A stretch of DNA of 41,698 nt from Verrucomicrobiota bacterium (GTDB lineage Bacteria; Verrucomicrobiota; Verrucomicrobiia; Limisphaerales; JACPZS01), in NCBI GenBank assembly GCA_016195385.1, contig JACPZS010000022.1:1-41698 (forward strand), read 5' to 3'. How positions within the stretch are numbered: position 1 is the first letter of the stretch; every line of letters starts with the position of its first letter. Below, piece by piece: positions 24,661 to 32,895 of the stretch. A model generated the notes under the pieces. The model worked only from the letters and a program-made list of their open reading frames with translations. It did not search any database and was not told where the DNA came from. Both the position numbers and the translations under genes were made by a program.

Positions 24661-27600
24661 ATGGCGGAAAGCGCACCACAAATCACCGATCACCAGTTGC
24701 TACGTTGCATCGGCCGCGGCAGCTACGGCGAAGTCTGGCTGGCGCGGAGCGTGATCGGAACGTTTCGCGCCGCCAAAATCGTTTACCGGCGGACCTTCGA
24801 CACCGACCAGCCTTACGAACGGGAGTTTCGCGGCATTCAAAAATTTGAGCCTGTCTCGCGCACGCACGAAGGTTTGGTGGACATTCTCCAGGTGGGCCGG
24901 AACGACGAGGCCGGTTATTTTTATTACATCATGGAACTGGCCGACGATTCGTTGAGCGGCCAGGACATCACCCCCAGCGAATACACTTCAAAAACCTTGG
25001 GGGACGAAGTAAGTCTGCGCGGGAAACTTCCCGCCAAAGAATGCCTCGAACTGAGCCTTTCGCTCACGTCCGCCCTCGCGCACTTGCATCGCCGCGGGTT
25101 GATTCACCGCGACATCAAACCGTCGAACATCATCTTCGTGAACGGGATCCCCAAAATCGCCGACATCGGGCTGGTCGCCGACGCCGGCGCGAGCGGTTCG
25201 TTCGTGGGCACGCCGGGGTTCATTCCGCCGGAAGGGCCTGGCTCGCCCCAAGCCGACATTTACAGCCTGGGCAAGGTGCTTTACGAAATCACGACCGGCA
25301 AAGATCGGCTGGAGTTTCCAGAGTTGCCCAGTTCGTTATGCGACACGCCCGAGAGTCGCGAACTGATGGAGTTGAACGAAATCGTCCTCAAAGCGAGCGA
25401 GAAGGACCACCGCCTCCGCTATCACTCCGCCGAAGAAATGCACGCCGACCTCGTGCTGCTTCAGGCCGGCAAATCCGTCCAGCGGCTGCGTTTGCTCGAG
25501 CGCCGGCTCAACCAACTAGCCCGCGTCAGCCTGTTTATCGTCGCCACCGCGGCCATCATCGCGGGCATGTTTTTTCTCGAACGCGCCCGGCGGAACGAAG
25601 TCCGTCAGCGCCTTGTCGGGCGCTATGTTTCCAGCGGCCTCAGCGCCATGAAAGAAGGCGATCTCATTGGCTCGTTGCCGCTGTTCACCGAGGCCCTGCG
25701 GCTGGATGTGGAAAATAAAAACTTCAAGAGCGAGGAGACGCATCGCATGAGGATCGCGTCCGTGTTGGAGCGCTGCCCGCGGCTGGTGCAAATGTGGCTG
25801 CGGCCGCAAGCGGTGTGGCGGGCGGAGTTCGTGCCTGACGGCGGGACGGTGTTGCTGTCGGTGATGGGCGAAGGATGCCATTTTTGGAATTTGACCAACG
25901 GCAACAAAGTCTCTGAAACATTCGGCCCGCCGTTGCGTGAGAACAAAGCCTCATTGTCTCGCAATGGAAAATGGGTCGTCACGGCGGGCGGCAGCTCCAA
26001 CATCTGGGTCGCGGCGGCGGCAAACCCTGCGGCGGTCGAAATCATCTCCCACACTGCGGCGCTCGAAGACGCCCAACTCAGCCCGGACGGCCAGCGCGTT
26101 GTTGGCGCGTCGGTCGATCACACGGCGGTGATTTGGGATCGCGCCGGTCGCGCGCCGCCTTTGAAATTGCTCGGCCACACGAATCAAGTCTGGCATGCGG
26201 AGTTCAGTTCCGATGGCCGGCGCGTCGTGACGGCAAGCATCGACAGTTCGGCGATCGTTTGGAACAGCCACACCGGAGAGCGCGGCCCGACGCTGCGCCA
26301 CAGCAATTGGGTGTATTACGCGACGTTCAGCGCGGACGGAAGTTTGGTGGCCACGTCGAGTTTTGATCGCACTGCGCGCGTCTGGGATGCCGCGACCGGC
26401 GAGCCTAAATCGGTGCCGCTGCATCACAACGACGGGGTTCGCAGCGTTGCGTTCAGCCCGGATGGAAAATGGCTCGTCACGTCGGGCTTGGATTTCGTGG
26501 TCCACATCTGGGATTTCCGTCAGGGCACGGAAGCATTTACGCCGCTGCCGCACAGCGGGAAAGTGATGCACGCCGCGTTCAGTCCGGACGGCTCTTTGCT
26601 CGTGACCGCTTGTTGGGACGGCACGGTGCGTGTCTGGGATTTGACGAGGCCAAAGGCGATGCCGACGCCATCCCTTGTCATCTTCAGTCCGGATGGACGG
26701 CGATTCGCCGAACCCAGTGGTGGCCAACTGCAAATCAAGGACGCGTTCACCAATCAATCGATTGCAAGCATTCCTCGGACAGTTCGGTCGCTCTCCGAAG
26801 CCCACTTTAGCGCGCACGGCGATCGGTTGGTGACGATCACGCCCGTCGTGATCAGCGGCGGCGACAATTTTCAAGTTGTGCAATTATGGAACGCTGCCAC
26901 CGGGCAGGATCTTGGCCTGGCCTGGGTGATTTCTGCGGAATTGAGCAATTCAGTCTTGTCCGGCACCGGAGAAAAAGTGGCGTTCTTCGGCGGTAAAAAA
27001 TTGACGATCCGGGACACCACGGGCGGAAGCGAACTTTTCAATCTCACTTCCGAAAACGAGGTAATTAAATCCGCGGAATTCAGTTCCGACGGCGAAACGA
27101 TTGCCATTGCCAGCTCGAACCTGGTGCAACTCTGGGATCTGCGCTCGCGCGGGCCGGTGTTCAAAACGCCCCTCCAACATCCAGCGGAAGTGACGCATGT
27201 GGAATTTGCCTCGAACAATCTGTCGCTCATCACGACCTGCGCGAATGCGGACTACGATGCGTTCGCGGCGCAAATCTGGGATGCTCGGACGGGCGCGGCC
27301 ATCGGCCCGCCGCTGCCGCACGCGGACGGTGTCCTCCACGCCGTGTTCAGCCCGGATCTTCGCCGTGTGGCGACCGCCAGCGAGGATTTTTCGGCGATGA
27401 TCTGGGACACGCGACGGGGGACGCTGCTCACGCCACCGCTCAAACACGCCGAGCAAGTGCAGCACGTTGCCTTCAACTCCGACGGCCGCTGGGTCATCAC
27501 GGCGACGAGCATTTCCGGCCAGCCGGGCGCGGCGCGCGTTTGGGATTCCGTCACCGGCGAGCCGGTCACGCCATCGTTTCTGCACCCCGAGCGGCTCAAG

Positions 27601-27846
27601 CAGGCGCGCTTTGTGGCTGGCGATCAAAAAATTCTGACGATTACCCGTGCCAACGAAACGCGCGTGTGGGCTCTCCCGCGTGCCGCCTGGCCGGTTGAAG
27701 ATTTGATCCGCCACGCGCAATTGCTCGCCGCGCAACCCATGTCCGGCGCGGGGTCGGCTCAACGATCACCGCAGAAAGTTCTCTACGATCACTGGCTAAA
27801 ATTGAGGACCAGCCATCCGGAAGAATTCGTCCGGACTGGCAAATAG
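24661..27846 (+). CDS. Membrane Ser/Thr protein kinase with C-terminal WD40 repeats
   Basis: 1061 residues. Kinase domain at 8-275: glycine loop GRGSYGEVW, lysine in AAKIV, HRDIKPSN with D151, and DIG (168-170) in place of the usual DFG, then GTPGFIPPE. A single membrane segment at 289-306 (SLFIVATAAIIAGMFFL) is followed by a short linker. From about 380 to 1030 there are some 12 WD40-type blades (H-N-V-W-AEFSSDG, TAS-D-SAIVW, and so on), probably one or two propellers outside the membrane. This architecture is frequent in Verrucomicrobiota and Planctomycetota. The kinase should be active, since Lys, both Asp and the loop are present. ATG 24661 was preferred over TTG 24604. Confidence 0.9.
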   Translation: MAESAPQITDHQLLRCIGRGSYGEVWLARSVIGTFRAAKIVYRRTFDTDQPYEREFRGIQKFEPVSRTHEGLVDILQVGRNDEAGYFYYIMELADDSLSGQDITPSEYTSKTLGDEVSLRGKLPAKECLELSLSLTSALAHLHRRGLIHRDIKPSNIIFVNGIPKIADIGLVADAGASGSFVGTPGFIPPEGPGSPQADIYSLGKVLYEITTGKDRLEFPELPSSLCDTPESRELMELNEIVLKASEKDHRLRYHSAEEMHADLVLLQAGKSVQRLRLLERRLNQLARVSLFIVATAAIIAGMFFLERARRNEVRQRLVGRYVSSGLSAMKEGDLIGSLPLFTEALRLDVENKNFKSEETHRMRIASVLERCPRLVQMWLRPQAVWRAEFVPDGGTVLLSVMGEGCHFWNLTNGNKVSETFGPPLRENKASLSRNGKWVVTAGGSSNIWVAAAANPAAVEIISHTAALEDAQLSPDGQRVVGASVDHTAVIWDRAGRAPPLKLLGHTNQVWHAEFSSDGRRVVTASIDSSAIVWNSHTGERGPTLRHSNWVYYATFSADGSLVATSSFDRTARVWDAATGEPKSVPLHHNDGVRSVAFSPDGKWLVTSGLDFVVHIWDFRQGTEAFTPLPHSGKVMHAAFSPDGSLLVTACWDGTVRVWDLTRPKAMPTPSLVIFSPDGRRFAEPSGGQLQIKDAFTNQSIASIPRTVRSLSEAHFSAHGDRLVTITPVVISGGDNFQVVQLWNAATGQDLGLAWVISAELSNSVLSGTGEKVAFFGGKKLTIRDTTGGSELFNLTSENEVIKSAEFSSDGETIAIASSNLVQLWDLRSRGPVFKTPLQHPAEVTHVEFASNNLSLITTCANADYDAFAAQIWDARTGAAIGPPLPHADGVLHAVFSPDLRRVATASEDFSAMIWDTRRGTLLTPPLKHAEQVQHVAFNSDGRWVITATSISGQPGAARVWDSVTGEPVTPSFLHPERLKQARFVAGDQKILTITRANETRVWALPRAAWPVEDLIRHAQLLAAQPMSGAGSAQRSPQKVLYDHWLKLRTSHPEEFVRTGK

Positions 27847-28014
27847 ATCGATCGCGAACCGCGCTGAATAAACTTATGAGAAAATCAGCTTACGACCGAA
27901 TCGTAGAACGGCATCGGTGGGAGCATCTGGGCCGGTTCGGCCTGTGCGCACGGCATCTCGCCAACTTGACGTGCCGGGCTGGCTTCCGTACGCTGCGCGC
28001 ACAGTCACAAAATC

Positions 28015-28251
28015 ATGAGCACGGAAATCACCATCGAGTATTGCACGGCTTGAAACTACGAGCCGCGTGCCGTCGGTCTGACGGAGAAGCTGTTGACCCT
28101 CAAGCAACGCCTCGGCGCGATCAAGCTCGTGCCTTCGGGCGGCGGCGCGTTCGAAGTCAGCGTCAATGGCCGGAAGATTTATTCCAAGTTGGAGACGGGC
28201 CAGTTCCCCGAGCCGGACGCCATCCTCAAACTGGTCAAAGCCCGGCTGTGA
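28015..28251 (+). CDS. SelW/Rdx family selenoprotein with in-frame TGA (Sec13)
   Basis: 78 residues if the TGA at 28051-28053 is read as selenocysteine. The frame runs MSTEITIEYCTA, then the TGA, then NYEPRAVGLTEKL, and continues to a TGA at 28249-28251. It matches the SelW/Rdx family throughout: strand plus CxxU/CxxC motif at Y9-C10-T-A-U13, N-Y after it, the later GGGAFEVSVNGRKIYSK and G-FPEPDAI. In relatives the residue at the TGA is Sec or Cys. A SECIS-like hairpin follows (28070-28084) and a selenocysteine tRNA lies 44 bases behind the stop. The thioredoxin-like fold suggests a redox role; the partner is unknown. There is no good SD. Confidence 0.88.
28070..28084 (+). promoter_or_regulatory. 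Bacterial SECIS-like hairpin
   Basis: CCGTC (28070-28074) and GACGG (28080-28084) form a 5-base-pair stem with the loop GGTCT, starting 17 bases after the in-frame TGA. Bacterial SelB binds such a hairpin at about this distance, and the E. coli fdhF element also has GGUCU at its tip. The outer stem and a bulged U were not resolved by eye. Confidence 0.7.
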
Positions 28252-28290
28252 TTTTGTTTTTCGCCGGCACGGAGTCCGAACAAAATTTTT
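28251..28290 (+). terminator. Possible AT-rich terminator between selW-like gene and selC
   Basis: ATTTTGTT at 28251-28258 is complementary to AACAAAAT at 28279-28286, with a 20-base loop and a run of five T ending at 28290. The stem is AT-rich and the loop long, so termination would be weak. It lies just behind the stop of the selenoprotein gene and before the tRNA. Confidence 0.35.
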
Positions 28291-28295
28291 CGATT

Positions 28296-28392
28296 GGAGA
28301 GTGAAGGGTGCCTGGTGGCCCTCGCGGTCTTCAAAACCGTTGTCGGCTCGTTGCACGAGCCGAGGTATGTTCGATTCGTACCCTCTCCGCCA
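28296..28392 (+). tRNA. selC: tRNA-Sec (selC), anticodon TCA
   Basis: 97 bases including an encoded CCA. The anticodon arm has stem GCGGT/ACCGT and loop CTTCAAA with anticodon TCA, the same loop as E. coli selC. The long variable arm has a perfect 7-base-pair stem CGGCTCG/CGAGCCG. The T arm is GTATG-TTCGATT-CGTAC, and G precedes CCA. The acceptor starts GGAGAG, pairing with CTCTCC; the next pair is a T-C mismatch, then G-C. The D arm closes AGGG..CC with GGCCCT around the loop TGGT, leaving a two-base bulge. These two irregularities are unusual, but the rest is diagnostic of tRNA-Sec. Confidence 0.9.
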
Positions 28393-28549
28393 TGCTTTGC
28401 GTGCGCTGCGAAAAGCGGCCGCGCACGCGCTATGCCGCCGCAATCACGCTTGCAATTTGTGGCAAACCGGCCAGTGTCGGCCGCTTGTCAGGCGAACGGC
28501 GCGGATGGCGGATCAATTTTGATGAATCACGGAATTGAGCTGGTCGAGT

Positions 28550-28762
28550 ATGGAACAATGCATTGAGTTGGAAGGCAAAGTCGTGACGGTGTTGGCGGGA
28601 ACTCTGTTCCGCGTCGAGTTGGATAACAAACACCAGGTGCTGGCGCACATCTCGGGCAAGATGCGCAAGCGGTTCATCCGGCTCACGCCCGGCGATCGCG
28701 TGCGGATGGAGATGTCGCCCTACGATTTGGACAAGGCGCGGATTGTTTACCGGCTCGGCTAG
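28550..28762 (+). CDS. infA: Translation initiation factor IF-1
   Basis: 70 residues, the usual IF-1 length. An OB fold is seen: [20 protein letters not shown], then [18 protein letters not shown], then [19 protein letters not shown], close to canonical IF-1. It binds the A site of the 30S subunit in initiation. The C-terminal end is RIVYRLG rather than the more common RITYR..K, so it might be a second infA copy; this cannot be told from one locus. TTG 28535 is an alternative start, but the ATG fits the family. The 157 bases between the tRNA and this gene show nothing certain. Confidence 0.93.
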   Translation: MEQCIELEGKVVTVLAGTLFRVELDNKHQVLAHISGKMRKRFIRLTPGDRVRMEMSPYDLDKARIVYRLG

Positions 28763-28842
28763 CGCCGGCTCGCGGCTTCGGAGTTTGAGCTGCGACCATC
28801 GAAGACAACGAACAAGGCAGCCTTGTGTGCGCCAGTTTGATC

Positions 28843-29094
28843 ATGAAAGCCAGGAAAATTTTGAACGTCGGCGCGGTGGTTTCATTATTCATCGCCTTGG
28901 GAGTGGGCTATTACGCGGGATACAAACATGGCCGCCACACCGCGTGGATTGAAGCCCGCACTGGTGGCGGCATTTCCCGATTACGCGAGGTCGATGTAAC
29001 GAATGTTACTCCGTTTGGAAGAACAAACAACAAGGCCAGCGTTGATCAGTATTTCACACCGAGGAACTTCATTCCTGGCGAGTTCAAGCGATGA
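28843..29094 (+). CDS. Small single-pass membrane protein, unknown function
   Basis: 83 residues from ATG 28843. One membrane segment lies at about residues 7-27 (VGAVVSLFIALGVGYYAGY) with a basic N-terminus (KARK), so the N-terminus is probably inside. The rest is polar, with GGGISRLREVDV and an end ...GEFKR. No family was recognised. It lies between infA and corA in the same direction; no SD is obvious, so confidence is moderate. Confidence 0.55.
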   Translation: MKARKILNVGAVVSLFIALGVGYYAGYKHGRHTAWIEARTGGGISRLREVDVTNVTPFGRTNNKASVDQYFTPRNFIPGEFKR

Positions 29095-29229
29095 GCAATT
29101 CGTGACTTGGTGTCTCCGTGTTCATCGCAAGACGAGCAGCTTCGCAAACAAACTTGCCTTGAATTTTCCGCTGCCTAAGCTGCCCCATCTTGGCCAGCGC
29201 TTGAATCCCGTGGCAGTTCTGTTTGACGA

Positions 29230-30183
29230 ATGATCCGATCGTTTGCTTTCACCACCCAGGGCCGCTTGCACAGCGCCGACATCGAAATGTTTCTGATGCC
29301 GACGCTGCTGGCGGACACGAATCTTTTCCTCTGGGTCGATTTGGAAAAGCCGACGCCGGCGGAAACAAAATTCGCGCTCGAGGATGTTTTTCATTTCCAC
29401 CCGCTTTCGATTGAAGACTGCGTGCAGGCGAGTCCGTCGCCCAAGGTCGAGGAATATGTGCCGAAGGAGGAAGATAAATTCGTGCCGTATCTCTTCATGG
29501 TGATTCACGCAGTGGACTACAGTCGCACCGACGGTGTGTTCGCGACGAGTGAGTTGAATTTTTTCCTCGGCAAGAATTTTCTCGTCACCTATCACGACTC
29601 GCCGTTGCGCGCGGTGCAATCCGTGCAGGACCGCGCCACCAAAGGCACGATGCACATCGCGCGGGCGCCGGATCGGGTCGCGCACACGCTGCTCGACGCC
29701 ATCGTGGAAAATTACAAGCCGGCGCTGGAAGAACTCTCCCTCGAGATCGCGAGCGTTGAGGTCCAGATCAAAAAAGAAGTGCTGCACCTGCGCCAGATCA
29801 TCGGGCCGCAGCGCGAAGTGCTGGCACGGTTTGCGCGGGGCGAATTTAAGTTGATCCGCGCCCATCTCGTGCCGTATTACCGCGACGTTTACGACGCGCT
29901 GTTCCACATCGGCGAACTGGCGCAGACGTACGCGGATTCTCTCACGGGCATCCTGCATGTTTATTTGAACATGTCGTCGAATCAGACCGGCGAAGTCGTC
30001 AAAATCCTCACGCTGGTCACGCTTTTGACGACGCCATTGACGATGGTGGGCACGTGGTGGGGCATGAATTTTCAAGACATGCCCGAATTAAAATGGAAGC
30101 ATGGCTATCTGATGGCCTGGATCGTGATGCTCGGATGGACGGTCGTCATCTGGTGGTGGTTTAAAAAGAAAAAGTGGTTGTGA
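29230..30183 (+). CDS. corA: CorA-type magnesium/cobalt transporter
   Basis: 317 residues, the normal CorA length. The cytoplasmic funnel domain covers about 1-245 with the long helix around IENYKPALEELSLEIASVEVQI, and two membrane segments lie at the end (about 258-277 and 291-310). The signature GMN is present at the end of the first segment (VGTWWGMNF), and the C-terminus is basic (WWWFKKKKWL). It works as a homopentamer for Mg2+ (or Co2+/Ni2+) uptake. The short second loop (DMPELKWKHG) fits the family. Confidence 0.94.
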   Translation: MIRSFAFTTQGRLHSADIEMFLMPTLLADTNLFLWVDLEKPTPAETKFALEDVFHFHPLSIEDCVQASPSPKVEEYVPKEEDKFVPYLFMVIHAVDYSRTDGVFATSELNFFLGKNFLVTYHDSPLRAVQSVQDRATKGTMHIARAPDRVAHTLLDAIVENYKPALEELSLEIASVEVQIKKEVLHLRQIIGPQREVLARFARGEFKLIRAHLVPYYRDVYDALFHIGELAQTYADSLTGILHVYLNMSSNQTGEVVKILTLVTLLTTPLTMVGTWWGMNFQDMPELKWKHGYLMAWIVMLGWTVVIWWWFKKKKWL

Positions 30184-30273
30184 CAAGAAATTTGAAACTG
30201 GCGGGCAACCGGGGCGCGCACAGGCCATGCTCCTCCGGGACCACTCCCGTCGCGAATTGAATTTCCCCTTCCC

Positions 30274-31536
30274 GTGCCTTCGACCAAATCCAGTTTTCTC
30301 GACAAGGTGCTCGGTCGCATTGGGCGGCTTGATGCTGAAGGTTTGCAGACCGTCGTGCAGCGCCTCGCGCGCGAGCGCAGCTTTCTCGAGACGCTCTTCA
30401 ACACCATCGAGGACGGCGTGCTCGTCGTGGATGAGCGCGGGCGTGTGCTCTACTTCAACCAGGCGGTGACCGAATTGATCGGCCTGCCGCCCGACACGGC
30501 CGAGGGCCAGCCTGTGAGCCGTTTTTTGCCGGAACTGGACTGGGCGAAGCTCGCCGCGATGGATGCGGCCGGGGGCAAGCAAGTCGTCCATCACGAATTT
30601 GAAGTGAGCTATCCGCAGCGGCGCTTCCTGCGGCTCTACGCGGCGCCGCTGGATGGCGAATCCAGCGGCAGCGCGGGCGTGGCGCTGATTTTGCACGACG
30701 CCACCGAGGCGCGGCAAAAAACTTTTGAAGCCATCGAAAGCGAGCGCATTCAAGCGCTCACGTTGCTGGCCGCAAGCGTGGCGCACGAGATCGGCAATCC
30801 GCTCGACGCGCTGCACATTCATCTGCAACTCATGGAGCGCGAGTTGAAAAAACTGAAACCGGCGCCCAGCGGCTTGGGTCGGCTCGTTGGCACCGTCGCG
30901 CGGCGACCAAAGACGCGCGGTGCCGAGGCGGAGGCGGTTGTGGATGAGCGCGTCGCCAAGCTGGAAAATTATTTGAACGTGGCCAAGGGCGAGATTGCGC
31001 GGCTCGATTACATCGTGACGCAATTTCTTCAGGCGATTCGTCCAACCGTGCCGCAGCTCAAGCCGGTGTTCATCAACGACATCGTGCGGGAAACCATCGA
31101 CTTGTTGCGGCCAGAGTTGGAGAATCGCCGCTTGACGATCAAAGAAAAATTCGGTCGGCAGGTGCCGGCGGCGATGCTGGACGCGGCGCAGATGAAACAA
31201 GCGCTCGTGAACCTTGTGAAGAACGCCATGCAAGCGATGACCAAAGGCGGCACCCTCACGGTGCAGACCGGCAGCGGTCTGGACGAAGTCTGGGTGAGCA
31301 TCGCGGACACCGGCGGCGGCATCGCGCAGGAAAAAATCAACCGCATCTTCGAGCCGTTTTACACGACAAAGCAAAAGGGCACCGGTCTGGGCTTGATGAT
31401 CGTGCAACGGATCGTGCGCGATCACGGCGGACGCATTGAGTTGGAAAGTCACGTCGGCAAAGGCACGATGTTCCGCGTGTGGCTGCCGTTGCGCGAACGT
31501 ACGCCGCGCTTGTTGGAGGCGCACCGACATGATTAA
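30274..31536 (+). CDS. PAS-domain sensor histidine kinase of an NtrC-type pair
   Basis: 420 residues from a GTG start; no membrane segments. A short helical lead is followed by a PAS domain (about 40-155; FNTIEDGVLVVDERGRVLYFN). The H box has VAHEIGNPLDALHIH with His171, followed by an insertion of about 45 residues rich in Arg and Ala before the second helix. The ATP part has N (NLVKNAMQAM), G1 (DTGGGI), F (FEPFYTTK) and G2 (GTGLGL) boxes. It overlaps the next gene by 8 bases. Its partner is the sigma-54 activator that follows; the signal is unknown but cytoplasmic. Confidence 0.92.
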   Translation: MPSTKSSFLDKVLGRIGRLDAEGLQTVVQRLARERSFLETLFNTIEDGVLVVDERGRVLYFNQAVTELIGLPPDTAEGQPVSRFLPELDWAKLAAMDAAGGKQVVHHEFEVSYPQRRFLRLYAAPLDGESSGSAGVALILHDATEARQKTFEAIESERIQALTLLAASVAHEIGNPLDALHIHLQLMERELKKLKPAPSGLGRLVGTVARRPKTRGAEAEAVVDERVAKLENYLNVAKGEIARLDYIVTQFLQAIRPTVPQLKPVFINDIVRETIDLLRPELENRRLTIKEKFGRQVPAAMLDAAQMKQALVNLVKNAMQAMTKGGTLTVQTGSGLDEVWVSIADTGGGIAQEKINRIFEPFYTTKQKGTGLGLMIVQRIVRDHGGRIELESHVGKGTMFRVWLPLRERTPRLLEAHRHD

Positions 31537-32893
31537 GCCCACGCTCCTGATCGTGGACGACGAAAAGACGATTCGTGATGGCTGGCGCGCCGCGCTGGAA
31601 GATCGTTACGACGTGTACGTGGCCGAGGACGCGGCGACGGCGCTGGCGCTTTTGGAAAAAGAAAATTTCGCCGTGCTGCTGACGGATTTTCGCCTGCCGA
31701 ACGAGGACGGGATGAAGTTGATCGCGCGCGCCAAGTCGTTGTCCAAGCCGCCCGTGTGCATCTTGATGACGGCGTACGGTTCGGAGGAACTCGCCGTCGA
31801 GGCGATGAAACGCGGCGCGGACGATTACATCGCCAAGGGGCGGATGAAGATCGACGAGTTGGAGATGCGCATTGCGCGCGCGTTACGCCAGCGGACATTG
31901 GAAGTGGAAAACGTCTCGCTGAGACAACAACTCGACGCGCGTTTCGGCGTCGAGAACATCATCGGCCAGTCGTCCGCGCTGAAGGAAGTGCTCGAGCTGG
32001 TGCAGCAAGTCGCGCCGACGCGGGCGACGGTGTTGATTCTCGGCGAAAGTGGCACGGGCAAGGAACTCATCGCGAAAGCCATTCACCAACTCAGCCCGCG
32101 CGCGAAGCAGCCAATGGTCACAGTGCATTGCGCGGCGCTCGCGCCGACGCTGCTCGAGAGCGAACTGTTTGGCCACGAAAAGGGCGCGTTCACCGGTGCG
32201 CACGAACGGCGCGTGGGGCGCTTCGAGCAGGCGCAGGGCGGGACGCTTTTTCTCGACGAGATCGGCGAGATTGACGCGTCGATTCAAGTCAAGCTGCTGC
32301 GTTTTTTGGGCGAGCGGACGTTCGAACGCGTTGGTTCAAGCCGGACGTTGACGGCGGACGTGCGGCTGGTGACGGCAACGAACAAAGATTTGCGCGAGCT
32401 TGTGGGCAAGGGAGTGTTTCGGGAGGATCTTTTTTATCGGTTGAGCGTGCTCGTGATGCGCCTGCCGCCGTTGCGCGAGCGGCGCGAAGACGTGCCGCTG
32501 CTGGCGCGCAGCTTTTTGCGCGAGCTGGCGAAGGAAAATGAAAAACCGGTGAACGATTTCAGCGAAGAAGCGCTCCAAGCGTTGATGAATCACCGCTGGC
32601 CGGGCAACGTGCGCGAGTTGCGCACCGCCATCGAGCACGGGATCGTGTTGAGCCGCACGGATAAAATTGAACTCAAAGATTTGCCAGCATCGGTGCGCAC
32701 GGGCGAAGGCGCGTTGTCGGCGATGAGTTTGCCGGGAGCGGGCGAACTCAATGTGCATGAGGCCGAGAAGCAATTGATCATTCGCGCGTTGAAGGAAACC
32801 GGCGGCAATCGAACTCACGCCGCCAAAAAAATCGGGATGAGTCGGCGGTCGTTGCACCGAAAATTGCACGTTTATCATTTGGAAGGATTTTAA
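31529..32893 (+). CDS. NtrC-family sigma-54-dependent response regulator
   Basis: 454 residues: receiver domain with D10-D11 and phosphoacceptor D53 (LLTDFRLP); an AAA+ domain (about 145-385) with Walker A GESGTGKE, the sigma-54 contact loop GAFTGA, Walker [12 protein letters not shown] and the later FREDLFYRL and RWPGNVREL; and a Fis-type HTH at the end ([20 protein letters not shown]). It activates sigma-54 promoters when phosphorylated. The gene overlaps the kinase by 8 bases and precedes the polysaccharide genes by 2 bases, so it likely controls them or related loci. Upstream frame in the kinase gene is a shadow. Confidence 0.95.
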   Translation: MIKPTLLIVDDEKTIRDGWRAALEDRYDVYVAEDAATALALLEKENFAVLLTDFRLPNEDGMKLIARAKSLSKPPVCILMTAYGSEELAVEAMKRGADDYIAKGRMKIDELEMRIARALRQRTLEVENVSLRQQLDARFGVENIIGQSSALKEVLELVQQVAPTRATVLILGESGTGKELIAKAIHQLSPRAKQPMVTVHCAALAPTLLESELFGHEKGAFTGAHERRVGRFEQAQGGTLFLDEIGEIDASIQVKLLRFLGERTFERVGSSRTLTADVRLVTATNKDLRELVGKGVFREDLFYRLSVLVMRLPPLRERREDVPLLARSFLRELAKENEKPVNDFSEEALQALMNHRWPGNVRELRTAIEHGIVLSRTDKIELKDLPASVRTGEGALSAMSLPGAGELNVHEAEKQLIIRALKETGGNRTHAAKKIGMSRRSLHRKLHVYHLEGF

Positions 32894-32895
32894 CT

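Noticed and set aside
28015..28251. Reading the TGA as a pseudogene mutation in the SelW-like gene
   Set aside because: The TGA is at the family's Sec position, a hairpin of SECIS type follows, and a tRNA-Sec lies next to it; nothing else in the gene is damaged.
28392..28538. 48-codon frame with a CxxC motif starting in the tRNA end
   Set aside because: Its ATG overlaps the CCA of the tRNA, no SD is present and no family fits, so it is not called, although it cannot be excluded.
30088..31542. 484-codon open frame on the minus strand
   Set aside because: Antisense to the PAS histidine kinase, and its composition fits the reverse reading of a GC-rich gene.
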